Assembly: GCA_900318245.1 (NCBI GenBank)
Contig: ONJT01000014.1
Span: 1 to 54,145, forward strand
DNA: 54,145 nt
From: an uncultured Bacteroidales bacterium
GTDB taxonomy: Bacteria; Bacteroidota; Bacteroidia; Bacteroidales; Paludibacteraceae
Direction of reading: 5' to 3'
Part shown: positions 1 to 8,412 of the stretch, piece by piece
How positions within the stretch are numbered: position 1 is the first letter of the stretch
Layout: each line of letters begins with the position of its first letter
Program-made: the position numbers and the translations under genes
Notes under the pieces: model-generated
Database searches by the model: none
What the model saw: only the letters and a program-made list of their open reading frames with translations
Told to the model about the DNA's origin: nothing

Positions 1-82
1 CATCCGACGGAACAACGTCCTTCGATGCAAAGGCAAATGCACTCATCAGCGCAGCTGCCAAAAAAGCATAAAATTTCTTCAT
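1..82 (-). CDS. Secreted protein of unknown function (N-terminus only)
   Basis: The gene starts with ATG at 82 and runs off the left edge, so only 27 residues are visible. They form a textbook Sec signal peptide: two lysines after Met, a hydrophobic Ala/Phe/Leu/Met core and a likely cleavage after Ala-Phe-Ala, followed by the mature start SKDVVPSD. A promoter at 330-361 and a leader of about 240 nt with a long hairpin lie upstream. The mature domain is outside the window, so no function can be given. Bacteroidales surface proteins often begin this way (family impression, not proof). Confidence 0.75.
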   Translation of the reverse strand, partial: MKKFYAFLAAALMSAFAFASKDVVPSD

Positions 83-135
83 AATTAAAAAATTTTAAAG
101 TTAATAAGCATACAAAACGCGAACGACTCTTATCC

Positions 136-247
136 CTTTCCGAGGCTGTAGGAAATGCCTATATAGCAGATAAGTTTCGCTCGCGCAAGCACGAGCGTTT
201 CCAACTTATTCTGGCTATATATCTGAAACTTCCTACATTTCGGAAAG
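136..247 (-). promoter_or_regulatory. Long imperfect hairpin in the 5' leader of the secreted-protein gene
   Basis: Five paired blocks nest on one axis: 136-143 with 240-247, 147-153 with 231-237, 160-167 with 214-221, 170-174 with 205-209, and 178-183 with 192-197, closing on an 8-nt loop at 184-191. It lies between the promoter at 330-361 and the start codon at 82, so it should be transcribed as a 112-nt stem with internal bulges. It could be a cis-regulatory leader, a small RNA or a dispersed palindromic repeat. I do not recognise a named riboswitch in it. Confidence 0.55.
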
Positions 248-329
248 CCAAATAAATCGCAAACGCGAAAATTCTAATATGTCACCCCATTTAACGTCTA
301 AGATCTGACGGCAAATCAATTTTGCGGTG

Positions 330-361
330 CAAAATTACAAAGATTTTTTGATATATGCAAA
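330..361 (-). promoter_or_regulatory. Bacteroidetes-type promoter for the gene starting at 82
   Basis: On the minus strand TTTG (358-361) is followed by exactly 20 nt and TAATTTTG (330-337), matching the primary sigma-factor consensus TTTG-N19-21-TAnnTTTG. Transcription would begin near 323-326 and leave a leader of about 240 nt. Confidence 0.7.
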
Positions 362-382
362 TAAATGTGAGAGATTTTTCAA

Positions 383-435
383 ATTATCGCTAACGGGCGG
401 AGCTTATTCGCATGAATAAGGGCGTTAGCGATAAT
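383..435 (-). terminator. Hairpin downstream of ung, likely end of the long por-ung operon
   Basis: A perfect 13-bp inverted repeat (383-395 with 423-435) encloses a second perfect 7-bp stem (403-409 with 414-420, loop GCAT). A third small hairpin, 442-448 with 458-464, lies between it and the ung stop codon. The tract after the stem on the minus strand is only moderately T-rich, so a termination role is inferred from position, 72 bp after ung and just before the next promoter. Together with 136-247 and the promoter at 330-361 it fills the 424-bp gap between the first two genes; I see no gene there. Confidence 0.5.
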
Positions 436-506
436 AATCATTGTCCGCACGCAGAGGGCGGACAGCGAAGGGGTAAACCGCCTATCCCCGAGCCCCCAAA
501 GAACAA

Positions 507-1169
507 TTACCAGTTAATTGGTTGTAAACCGTGATTAATCAAATAGTTGTTTGCTGCGCTAAAGTGGCCGCATCCGTCGAAGCCACGATAGACGGAGAGG
601 GGCGAGGGGTGCGAAGTCTGAAGGACAAGGTTCTTGCGGCGGTCGATGAATTGACCTTTGCGCTGAGCATAAGACCCCCAGAGCATATAAACGACATGTT
701 CGCGTTCGCGGTTAAGTGCGGCGATCGCTGCGTCTGTGAGTTCTTCCCATCCTTTGCCCTGATGACTTCCGGCCTTGTGGGCCTCCACCGTCAGCGTGGC
801 ATTCAGCAGCAGCACGCCTTGTGCCGCCCAGCGACGAAGGTCTCCACTCTGAGGGATAGGCGTGCCCAAATCGCGGTGAATTTCTTTGTAGATATTCATC
901 AGTGAAGGAGGAATCTGTACCCCTTCCGGCACCGAAAAACTGAGTCCCATCGCCTGATTCTCCTCGTGATACGGGTCTTGGCCGATAATGACCACGCGTA
1001 CTTTGTCGAACGGACAGGAGTCAAAGGCATTAAAAATAAGACCTGCCGGAGGAAAGCACCGACGGGTCTTATATTGTTGGCGCACATATTGAGTGAGGAG
1101 TTCGAAATAGGGTTTGTCAAACTCCGTCTGCAACACGCGCTGCCAAGATGGATCTATTCGTACCTGCAT
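507..1169 (-). CDS. ung: Uracil-DNA glycosylase (family 1)
   Basis: Removes uracil from DNA as the first step of base-excision repair in the cytoplasm. The protein of 220 residues has the normal length and the two family signatures: GQDPYHE near residues 63-69, containing the catalytic Asp, and HPSPLSVYRGF near the C-terminus, the DNA-intercalating loop with the catalytic His. I start it at ATG 1169, which overlaps the queA stop as TGATG; an in-frame TTG one codon upstream is less likely. It is the last gene of the minus-strand run that begins at 10923 and is followed by a strong hairpin at 383-435. Function is secure; cotranscription with the upstream genes is inferred from the overlaps. Confidence 0.96.
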   Translation of the reverse strand: MQVRIDPSWQRVLQTEFDKPYFELLTQYVRQQYKTRRCFPPAGLIFNAFDSCPFDKVRVVIIGQDPYHEENQAMGLSFSVPEGVQIPPSLMNIYKEIHRDLGTPIPQSGDLRRWAAQGVLLLNATLTVEAHKAGSHQGKGWEELTDAAIAALNREREHVVYMLWGSYAQRKGQFIDRRKNLVLQTSHPSPLSVYRGFDGCGHFSAANNYLINHGLQPINW

Positions 1170-2272
1170 CAATCGACGATTAACATTGCATCACCATAGT
1201 CTCCAAAACGATAGCCTTCTTTGATAGCCTCTTCGTAGGCGTGCATGGTCTCTTCGAAGCCTCCGAAAGCAGCAACCATCAACAACTGGCTCGACTGCGG
1301 CATGTAGAAGTTCACGAAGAAACTGTTGGCCACCATGAATCGGTAAGGCGGGAAGATAAACTTATTCGTCCATCCGTCGTAAGCCTTGAGTGCGCCGTTC
1401 GTTCCGGCTACGTGCTCCATAGCGCGCATTACCTCCGTGCCGACGGCACATACGCGGTGCATCTCTTCGTGCGCTTTGTTGACCGCGTTCGTCATTTTCT
1501 CCGGCAGGATGATTTGCTCAGACTCCATCTTGTTCTTCGTCAAGTCCTCTACGTCGATATCTTTGAAGATACCCAGCGACACATGGCTGGTCATGAAGGT
1601 CGTCTCGATACCGCGGATCTCCATGCGTTTGAGGAGCTGTTTGGAGAAATGCAGACCGGATGCCGGCGCCGCTACTGCGCCTATCTTATCCGCAAAGATC
1701 GTCTGATAGCGCTCGGTATCCATCTCGCGCACCGGTTGGTCGTGGAAAGACTCTTCGTAGGCCGCCTGCGTCGCTGCGTCCATCGGACGACGGATATACT
1801 TCGGCAGCGGAGCACTTCCCAAAGCGTACAGACGCGGCACAAACTCCTCGTTGTCATAGTCTGTGAGGAAACGGAAGGTACGGCCGCGACTCGTGGTATT
1901 ATCTATCACCTCGGCGACTATCGAAGGATCGTCATCGAAAGTCAGTTTGTTACCAATACGGATCTTACGCGCCGGATCAACGAGTACGTCCCAGTAACGC
2001 GACTTATGATTCAGTTCACGCAACAGAAAAACCTCAATTAAGGCGTTGGTCTTCTCCTTGTGCGCATACAGCCGCGCCGGGAACACCTTGCTATCGTTCA
2101 TCACGAAGAGGTCTCCTTCCTCAAAATAATCCACTAAGTCGGAGACTTTCTTATGCTCAATCTCTCCGGTCTTGCGGTGCAGCACCATCATCCGGGCCTC
2201 ATCGCGATAAGAGGCAGGATACTGAGCAATCAATTCTTCAGGCAGTTTAAACTTAAACTGGCTGAGTTTCAT
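1169..2272 (-). CDS. queA: S-adenosylmethionine:tRNA ribosyltransferase-isomerase
   Basis: QueA transfers and isomerises the ribosyl group of S-adenosylmethionine onto 7-aminomethyl-7-deazaguanine in tRNA, giving epoxyqueuosine at the wobble position. The full-length protein of 367 residues shows the family N-terminus KLSQFKFKLPEELIAQYPA, the segment GDLFVMNDSKVFPARL and the region HVSLGIF. An in-frame ATG exists at 2290, but the start at 2272 matches the family N-terminus and sits one base after the truB stop (TGA-T-ATG), so I chose it. The neighbour truB is also a tRNA-modification gene. The other queuosine genes are not in the window. Confidence 0.95.
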   Translation of the reverse strand: MKLSQFKFKLPEELIAQYPASYRDEARMMVLHRKTGEIEHKKVSDLVDYFEEGDLFVMNDSKVFPARLYAHKEKTNALIEVFLLRELNHKSRYWDVLVDPARKIRIGNKLTFDDDPSIVAEVIDNTTSRGRTFRFLTDYDNEEFVPRLYALGSAPLPKYIRRPMDAATQAAYEESFHDQPVREMDTERYQTIFADKIGAVAAPASGLHFSKQLLKRMEIRGIETTFMTSHVSLGIFKDIDVEDLTKNKMESEQIILPEKMTNAVNKAHEEMHRVCAVGTEVMRAMEHVAGTNGALKAYDGWTNKFIFPPYRFMVANSFFVNFYMPQSSQLLMVAAFGGFEETMHAYEEAIKEGYRFGDYGDAMLIVD

Positions 2273-2273
2273 A

Positions 2274-2984
2274 TCATTGGTCTTGTACATACTCGTAGTT
2301 TTTTAAGTCTTCTAAAAAGTTCTCTATCGTATAGCAATCTTCCACCCGGGTGTTTCCTACGCGCGTTCGGCGCAAAGCTATCAGGTGCGCACCGGAGTGC
2401 AAGCGTTCGCCGATGTCGCGGGCTAACGCACGGATATACGTGCCCTTCGAGCATACAACGCGTATCGTCAGTTGCATGGTTGATTCATCAAATGCCAGCA
2501 CCTCTATCTCGTCTATCACCAGCAGCTTGGGCTTGAGCTCCACTTCTTCACCTTTGCGCGCAAACTCATAGGCGCGCTTCCCGTTGATCTGGACGGCGGA
2601 GAAGATCGGCGGCACTTGCCATTGTTCTCCTAGGAACTGCGGGATCGTTTGGTCTATCAACTCGCGGGTGATGTGCTCCGTCGGATAAGTCGCATCAATC
2701 GCTTTTTCCAAATCGTAACTCGGCGTAGTAGCACCCAGTTGCAGCGTAGCGATATATTCCTTCACGTCATACTGCAGTTGGTCAATCAGTTTGGTCTTCT
2801 TGCCCGTGCAGATAATCACTACGCCAGTGGCCAGAGGATCCAAAGTGCCGGTATGACCCACTTTCAGTTTCTTCCGGCCTAACTTTTGGCATAGGTTCCA
2901 TCGCACCTTCGCCACCAGATCGAATGAGGTCCAATGCAGCGGCTTATCAAACGCCAGAACTTCGCCTTCTTCAAAATTCCACAT
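2274..2984 (-). CDS. truB: tRNA pseudouridine(55) synthase TruB
   Basis: Converts U55 in the T-loop of tRNAs to pseudouridine. The 236-residue protein has the catalytic motif GHTGTLDPLATG with the nucleophile Asp49, and the later CSKGTYIRALARDIG segment typical of the family. It is on the short side because it lacks the extra C-terminal PUA domain found in some bacteria, which is normal for Bacteroidetes. It follows uppP with a single-base gap (TGA-T-ATG) and is followed by queA with the same junction, so the three are almost certainly cotranscribed and translationally coupled. Confidence 0.96.
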   Translation of the reverse strand: MWNFEEGEVLAFDKPLHWTSFDLVAKVRWNLCQKLGRKKLKVGHTGTLDPLATGVVIICTGKKTKLIDQLQYDVKEYIATLQLGATTPSYDLEKAIDATYPTEHITRELIDQTIPQFLGEQWQVPPIFSAVQINGKRAYEFARKGEEVELKPKLLVIDEIEVLAFDESTMQLTIRVVCSKGTYIRALARDIGERLHSGAHLIALRRTRVGNTRVEDCYTIENFLEDLKNYEYVQDQ

Positions 2985-2985
2985 A

Positions 2986-3792
2986 TCAGCAAACGGTAGC
3001 GATGATGGCTACCGAGCCTACGATAGCGCAGTAAAGAGCGAACCAAACCAAGCGCTGACGGCGGACGATCTCTATCATAAAGCGGCATGCAAAACAACCG
3101 GTAGCAAACGCGGCTACAAAACCCACAAGAGCCGGTATGAGGCCTAAATCGCTGACGCTTTCGCCTTGTAGCAGTTTCAGTATATCCAGGAACGCTTCGC
3201 CCAAGATAGGAATGAGCACCATCAGGAAGGAGAACTGCGCCACAGTCTCTTTTTTCACGCCGCAGAGCAGACCCGTTGCAATGGTTGTTCCCGAACGGCT
3301 CAGGCCAGGCAATACGGCGCAAGCCTGCGCGATACCAATGATAATGGCATCTTTATAACCCACTTCGTGACCACTATTCTGACGCTTCTTCTGTAGCCAC
3401 TCGCTCAACGCCAGCAAAGCCGCCGTGATAAGCAAACAGATACCGACTAACAGCAGACCATTGCCAAAGAACGACTCGACTTGGTCCTTAAAGAACATCC
3501 CGACGATGAAGACCGGTATCATCGATACGAGAATCTTCGCCACATAGTCCTTCTCAGCGTTCCACTGCAAGGTAGTAAACGTACCGCGGAAGAGTTGCGC
3601 CACCTGGCTCCAGAGCACCACGAGCGTCGAGAGCACAGTAGCAACATGCACGATAATGGCAAAAGTCAGGTTCTCATCGCCCGACGTGCCAAGTAACACG
3701 TGCCCTATCTCTAAATGGCCGGAAGACGAAACGGGCAGGAACTCCGTAAGTCCCTGCACGATACCCAGTATAAGTGCTTGGATCCAACTCAT
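2986..3792 (-). CDS. uppP: Undecaprenyl-diphosphatase (BacA/UppP)
   Basis: An integral inner-membrane enzyme that dephosphorylates undecaprenyl diphosphate to recycle the lipid carrier of peptidoglycan and surface-polysaccharide synthesis; it also gives bacitracin tolerance. The 268 residues contain motif 1 [13 protein letters not shown] (Glu17, His26) and motif 2 PGLSRSGTT with its catalytic-site Arg, and about eight hydrophobic segments. The start overlaps the stop of the DUF3098 gene by ATGA (3789-3792). The neighbours porK-N, ftsX and DUF3098 make this part of the operon an envelope cluster. Confidence 0.96.
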   Translation of the reverse strand: MSWIQALILGIVQGLTEFLPVSSSGHLEIGHVLLGTSGDENLTFAIIVHVATVLSTLVVLWSQVAQLFRGTFTTLQWNAEKDYVAKILVSMIPVFIVGMFFKDQVESFFGNGLLLVGICLLITAALLALSEWLQKKRQNSGHEVGYKDAIIIGIAQACAVLPGLSRSGTTIATGLLCGVKKETVAQFSFLMVLIPILGEAFLDILKLLQGESVSDLGLIPALVGFVAAFATGCFACRFMIEIVRRQRLVWFALYCAIVGSVAIIATVC

Positions 3793-4004
3793 TTCTTACC
3801 GCGGAATAAGATGGCAAAAATCATACTCACAAAACCGAATAAAGCAATCATCGGTCCCACCGTAATGCGGCGGACAGAGAAGATATCCGGGTTATATGCT
3901 TCCTCTCCGGAGGGTGCTCCGACCATCAGGCAAAAACCTACCACGATGATCACAAACGATACCGCTATCAGGATGAGGTTGAGTTTGGGCAATGTATGTT
4001 TCAT
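3789..4004 (-). CDS. DUF3098 small membrane protein
   Basis: A 71-residue protein with two transmembrane segments (about residues 8-28 and 48-66) separated by a short loop containing [15 protein letters not shown], which is characteristic of the DUF3098 family seen in Bacteroidetes. It is probably an inner-membrane protein. The family has no proven function. Genes of this family commonly sit between ftsX and uppP, as here, so a role in division or envelope assembly is a reasonable guess only. Confidence 0.85.
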   Translation of the reverse strand: MKHTLPKLNLILIAVSFVIIVVGFCLMVGAPSGEEAYNPDIFSVRRITVGPMIALFGFVSMIFAILFRGKK

Positions 4005-4005
4005 A

Positions 4006-4026
4006 AAATATCAAATATCAAATCTC
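4006..4026. repeat. Three 7-bp tandem units at the ftsX end
   Basis: AAATATC occurs twice followed by AAATCTC, spanning the last codons of ftsX and the short spacer before the DUF3098 gene. Similar 7-bp arrays occur at 18568-18604, 28010-28044 and 44705-44732. Confidence 0.6.
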
Positions 4027-4878
4027 GTACAACGAGTTATTATCCATGCGAATGTAGCGACCGGTAGCAATCAGGGACGCGAAGAGCGTGATGAGCAATC
4101 CGCTTACCAGCACAACGGCCGACACTAATGCGATGTTCTGCCACGTCAACGGGAAGAGCAACACACCCAAGCGGTTCTCTACATAATAGACGACTCCGCT
4201 CAGTACAGCAAGTGCGGCGATGCCCGAGAAGAATCCCATCAGCATATTACGCAATACGAACGGACGACGGGTCACCCACGAAGTAGCGCCCACAAGCGTC
4301 ATCGTGTTGATTAGGAAGCGCTTTGCGTATATCTGCAGACGAATAGTGTTCACGATGAGCACCATCGAGATCAACAACAGCGCCAGGGCTACACCCAACA
4401 AGATTAACGAGAAATCATGGATATTACTGCTCATCAGGTCCGCCAGATCACGCGGATAAATCACTTCCGACACGTACGGAAGAGCTTTCAATTGTTCCGC
4501 CAAGACCGTCAGACTGTCCGGTGCACTATATACCTCCGTCGGATGAATCTCATAGCTAGCTGAGAGGGGGTTGTATCCCAAGAAAGCACTGGGGTCTTCG
4601 CCTAACGAGGCGATATGCTCTTGCAACGCCTCCTCACTCGACACATAATGGTAACTGCTGCAGCGGTCGCTATAGTCTAAGATCCTTTCTAACCGGGCAC
4701 ACTGGACACTATCCGCATCCTGCGTCAGCACTGCCGTAAGGGTGATGTTCTCGCGCATGCGCGTAACAAGCGCTCCTGCAGAAAGCAGGAGCACACATTC
4801 CAAGCCAATAAGGCACAACACCAGCGAAACGCTGACGGCGGAAGTTAGATAGGAATTCCGAAAACGATGTTTCCGCAT
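4018..4878 (-). CDS. ftsX: Cell-division protein FtsX
   Basis: A permease-like inner-membrane protein that with the ATPase FtsE links the divisome to activation of peptidoglycan hydrolases. The 286 residues show the FtsX layout: a short basic N-terminus, one membrane segment (about 13-36), a periplasmic domain to about residue 165 with an alternating charged/polar pattern, then three more membrane segments. The start overlaps the porN stop by one base (TAATG). No ftsE is present in the window, which is usual for Bacteroidetes, where ftsE and ftsX are often separated. Placement directly after the por genes suggests shared transcription with the secretion machine. Confidence 0.93.
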   Translation of the reverse strand: MRKHRFRNSYLTSAVSVSLVLCLIGLECVLLLSAGALVTRMRENITLTAVLTQDADSVQCARLERILDYSDRCSSYHYVSSEEALQEHIASLGEDPSAFLGYNPLSASYEIHPTEVYSAPDSLTVLAEQLKALPYVSEVIYPRDLADLMSSNIHDFSLILLGVALALLLISMVLIVNTIRLQIYAKRFLINTMTLVGATSWVTRRPFVLRNMLMGFFSGIAALAVLSGVVYYVENRLGVLLFPLTWQNIALVSAVVLVSGLLITLFASLIATGRYIRMDNNSLYEI

Positions 4879-5825
4879 TAATACTCCCAGAGGTCTTGTT
4901 CAAAATTGAGCAACTCGGTAGCAATACGCTCCTGCTCTTTCTTCACTTCCTCTGCCGTGCCCGCATAATCCGGAATCCAGCGGTTATACATGTTACCCTC
5001 ACCGACGATGTACGACGTGAAGAGACGTTTCTGGAAGAACTCGTCAAACGTCACGCGCTTTACCTCGTTGCGGTTAGGAATAGCATACTGCATTGCCAGA
5101 TACGGACGCAGCTGATCAAACGAGATCCAGAACATGATCGACTCACGGAGCGAAGCCATGATATTCGAATTGTCACGCGTCGAGATCTTATCTGCCTGCA
5201 GCGGAGCGATAGCCATAATCTTCGTATGCAGACGCGAGGTGTGCTTGTCGAAGAATACCACTTCCTGAATCAAGTACTTCAACTGGTTCTTCACCAATTG
5301 CTCGAACGGATAGAAGTGGAACGACAACTCATCTGCGATGCTGTCGTAGTGAACCAACATAGCATCCGAAGTCGCGATATCGAAGTGCGAAGGATCATCC
5401 GAGTAGTCAGCCAGAGGATCATCGGCCATAAACAACGTCGGAAGGATACTGCGCGATACCGGGTCCTGGTGCAGATCCGGCTTGATGGTCTCCATGTTCT
5501 TCTCATAGATAGGAAGACCGTCCACTACTGCATCCGTAATGACTTTGAAGAGGTTACGATAGTCTGCATCATCAGACTTGGTCGGGAAGTAGAGCTGGTA
5601 GTTCTGCTTGTAGCGCATATCGATGATACGATATACGTAACGCGCCCAGATCACGTCGTCGATACGGTGGTCCACCATTACGATCGTGTCATGCGCTTGA
5701 GAGAACTCCTCCGTTTGGATGCGCGCACTACCTACCTCGTCGAAGAACGAGACTACTTTATGCTGTGCTTGAGCCGTTACGACACCCAGCAACATGCATG
5801 CGATAATACTGATTTTCTTTATCAT
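4878..5825 (-). CDS. porN: Type IX secretion protein PorN/GldN
   Basis: A periplasmic component that pairs with the lipoprotein PorK to form the ring of the type IX secretion system under the outer membrane. The 315-residue protein has a signal peptide (MIKKISIIACMLLGVVTAQA, cleavage before QHK) and conserved family segments such as VDHRIDDVIWARYVYRIIDMR and a late FDEFFQKR. The gene lies directly after porM, in the order porP-K-L-M-N known from Porphyromonas gingivalis and matching gldK-L-M-N of gliding Flavobacteria. Gliding cannot be inferred, since most Bacteroidales use the system for secretion only. Confidence 0.95.
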   Translation of the reverse strand: MIKKISIIACMLLGVVTAQAQHKVVSFFDEVGSARIQTEEFSQAHDTIVMVDHRIDDVIWARYVYRIIDMRYKQNYQLYFPTKSDDADYRNLFKVITDAVVDGLPIYEKNMETIKPDLHQDPVSRSILPTLFMADDPLADYSDDPSHFDIATSDAMLVHYDSIADELSFHFYPFEQLVKNQLKYLIQEVVFFDKHTSRLHTKIMAIAPLQADKISTRDNSNIMASLRESIMFWISFDQLRPYLAMQYAIPNRNEVKRVTFDEFFQKRLFTSYIVGEGNMYNRWIPDYAGTAEEVKKEQERIATELLNFEQDLWEY

Positions 5826-5837
5826 ATCTGTTTGGTA

Positions 5838-7406
5838 TTAATTCAGTGATAGAGGAATAGGCGACAGACGGGTCTCCTTACCATCCGGACCTTGTGCACG
5901 GATATCGGTGATAACCACGATAGCACCCATCTTCAGTTTACCCAGACGATCTAACTGGTCGCGCGTAAACTTGTTGCCGCGGGACTCCGTCAGTATACCG
6001 TTGATGTTCACCTTAAAGCTCGTGATACGATACGGCAAGTCCAACAATCCGTCCGGTCCGTAGGAAGCGATCACCGTAGCAGAACTGTTCAACAGCGCAC
6101 CACGGGAGATATTTCCATCGGAGTACTCTTTTTCGCCGGACTTAAAGTAAGCACCCGGTTTCGGCAGCGCCTTTACACGGTACTCCTTGCTTCCCATCGG
6201 TTGCATACGACCATCCAACTCTGCGCTTACAGAGATCGTTACGCTCTTCGCACCGTCACCCGGCTTGATAATCCACAGACCACCTTGCTGTTTTACCTGC
6301 GCACCGTTGACAGAGATCTTCACTTTGTCGTTCGACACACCCGGTACAGAGATCGAGAACTTGTTCTCATATCCGCGATACATGATGTTGAGGTCAGTAT
6401 TCGAGATCGTCACAGCCGGTTCGCCTACGCTATACTCACTCGAGAACGGCAGATTCTCCATCTCACCGGTCGAGGGGTTCTGGTAAGCAATCCAACCGGA
6501 GTATTTCTTCAATCCTATACCCGAAGCTGCTACTTCGTAGAGACCCTGGTCATTGATACGCTGACCCTCGATATAATACTCAGGACGTTGCGTTGAGTCG
6601 ATAGCGGCCAAAATAATTTGTGCCGAATACTTACCGCCGCGAATCACGTAGTTCGAGTTCGGTATCACGTACGCGTTCAATTTGTTCACGCGCAGGTCAC
6701 CCGCGTCCGTACGATCCATAAGGTATTGAATCACTTGACTCTCGGTAGCACGTACATCGGTCTGCATCTTGGTCAGAATCGTGATCGATGCGCCTACAGG
6801 CATACCTTCGAAAATAGCTACCTCCCAGTCGCAGGAGTCTTTCTCGTGTGCATTCCAACCGCGCTCGGTAGCGAGGTTCTGAAGGATCGAACCGCGCAAC
6901 TCGGCATCGGCCTCTGCCAAACCGGCAGCATAATCACGATAGTAAGCAACTACCTCTTTGAGGATGGCTCCGTTACCTTGTACGATAGCGTACTGAGCCG
7001 TTACGTCCAGGTTCGAGTTACCCTCGATATGCATCGTCGGGTCGATACCTTGCGCCTTCAACTCCTCTACTTTCTTCTTGCTATCGGCCAATGCTGCGAT
7101 ATGCTCCTTGAAGTCCTGAATATAGTTGAACAACGAGTCGGCACGATGTTGTACCTCTTTGGCTTTATCGAACCATTCTTGCGTCTTCTCCGGGTTGTCT
7201 GCGTTAGCAGCCTGGAAATCCAGATAGAGTTGCGCGTTACGTTTATCCGAAGCAGCGATAGAGGAATGCAGACTATTGTCCACCAATGTAAAACCATTGA
7301 GGATATCCGTACTTACGTTCAACGCCAACATGGCGGTGAGCACCAAGTACATCATACCAATCATTTTTTGTCTCGGGGTTTCCGGACAGTTTTTTGCTCC
7401 ACCCAT
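5838..7406 (-). CDS. porM: Type IX secretion motor protein PorM/GldM
   Basis: With PorL it forms the inner-membrane motor that uses the proton gradient to energise type IX secretion; its long periplasmic part contacts the PorK/PorN ring. The 522 residues begin with the conserved GGAKNCPETPRQKMIGMMYL leader into the single membrane helix (about 15-36), followed by a helical region (to about 230) and beta-rich domains ending in a conserved SPIPLSLN tail. Length is typical of the family. It follows porL by 24 bp. Start assigned at the first Met because the GGAKN(C/A)PETPR motif is the family N-terminus. Confidence 0.96.
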   Translation of the reverse strand: MGGAKNCPETPRQKMIGMMYLVLTAMLALNVSTDILNGFTLVDNSLHSSIAASDKRNAQLYLDFQAANADNPEKTQEWFDKAKEVQHRADSLFNYIQDFKEHIAALADSKKKVEELKAQGIDPTMHIEGNSNLDVTAQYAIVQGNGAILKEVVAYYRDYAAGLAEADAELRGSILQNLATERGWNAHEKDSCDWEVAIFEGMPVGASITILTKMQTDVRATESQVIQYLMDRTDAGDLRVNKLNAYVIPNSNYVIRGGKYSAQIILAAIDSTQRPEYYIEGQRINDQGLYEVAASGIGLKKYSGWIAYQNPSTGEMENLPFSSEYSVGEPAVTISNTDLNIMYRGYENKFSISVPGVSNDKVKISVNGAQVKQQGGLWIIKPGDGAKSVTISVSAELDGRMQPMGSKEYRVKALPKPGAYFKSGEKEYSDGNISRGALLNSSATVIASYGPDGLLDLPYRITSFKVNINGILTESRGNKFTRDQLDRLGKLKMGAIVVITDIRAQGPDGKETRLSPIPLSLN

Positions 7407-7430
7407 TGCTGAAGTGTTTAGAAGTTAAAC

Positions 7431-8369
7431 TTATGCGAGTGCATTGAGCATGTTTCCGTAGATGGCGTTCAGATCAGCTACGTGCTTCTGCAACTGCTTG
7501 GTACCGTTAGCGAATGCCAATTGAGCCTCTGCTGCCTCTTTTGCGGAAGCGGCTGCATTCTTCTGAGCCTCTACCTGTGCATTGACAGCTTGCAGTTGGA
7601 GCTCATATACGGAATTCAGTGAAGCGATGTTCTTACCAACCAACTCAACGCCCTGCTTGTAAGCCTTGGTCTCCTCTGCCACAGCCTTGATATCCTCACC
7701 GATCTGTGCGTACGAGCCGGACAAACCTTCGGTAGCCTTGGTCAGCGAATCGGTCGACAGACCTACTGCGGTGATCTTCGAAGTGTACTCCATCGTAGCA
7801 GCCTCTGCAGCCACCAAGCGATCGTTCAACTTCACGCCCGTAGCAGCCACCTTATTCAACTCACTCAGTTGGGATGCCGTCTTAGCCAGATCAGCGATAC
7901 CGTCCTTCAGTGACTTGAGGTCCTCTTCCTTCAAAGAAGGAACCTTGGCCGAAACAGCCGAAGCAGCAGGAGCGGCTGCGCCGCTTGCGTTCATTCCGGC
8001 AACTGCCGCTGTAGCTTCACCGGCAATACCTGCACCTAACAGCGTAGGACGCGGTTGATGTGACTTCTCCTCGAGCAATTCCGGTTTTGTACCGTACTCC
8101 AACAATTGCGGGAAAACATTCTCCCAGTGGAACTCAGGATGCGGATGCTCCAACGTACCGATGAGGAACAAGAATGCCTCTGTGAACATTCCGACCATCA
8201 GCACCTGACTAGCTCCTGGCCAGTGCAAAATCTTAAACAACGCACCGATAATAACGACCGATGCACCTACGGAATAAACGATGTTAACCACATTCTTACC
8301 TTGGTAAGACTCATACCAGTGGAAGAATCTTGCGCCAAAACCTTGGTTTGAAGCTTTTTCTGTAGCCAT
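7431..8369 (-). CDS. porL: Type IX secretion motor protein PorL/GldL
   Basis: An inner-membrane protein with two helices that forms the proton-driven motor with PorM. The N-terminus carries GFGARFFHWYESYQGKNVVN, then two membrane segments (about 30-50 and 57-74) around the conserved KILHWPGASQVL; a conserved Glu (TEAFLFLIG) lies in the second helix and is the expected proton-coupling residue in the family. The cytoplasmic C-terminal part (about 115-312) is Ala/Gly-rich, then forms a long helical coiled-coil-like region, with a Glu/Lys/Ala-rich tail. The protein is full length. It lies between porK and porM with spacers of 43 and 24 bp. Confidence 0.96.
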   Translation of the reverse strand: MATEKASNQGFGARFFHWYESYQGKNVVNIVYSVGASVVIIGALFKILHWPGASQVLMVGMFTEAFLFLIGTLEHPHPEFHWENVFPQLLEYGTKPELLEEKSHQPRPTLLGAGIAGEATAAVAGMNASGAAAPAASAVSAKVPSLKEEDLKSLKDGIADLAKTASQLSELNKVAATGVKLNDRLVAAEAATMEYTSKITAVGLSTDSLTKATEGLSGSYAQIGEDIKAVAEETKAYKQGVELVGKNIASLNSVYELQLQAVNAQVEAQKNAAASAKEAAEAQLAFANGTKQLQKHVADLNAIYGNMLNALA

Positions 8370-8412
8370 AGTTTGTTATAACTTTATGTTAATGTATATA
8401 TATTTTTCTTTA

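Noticed and set aside
4896-5849. 317-codon plus-strand frame opposite porN
   Set aside because: Antisense shadow of a recognised secretion gene; composition is Arg/Leu/Val-rich as expected for such frames.
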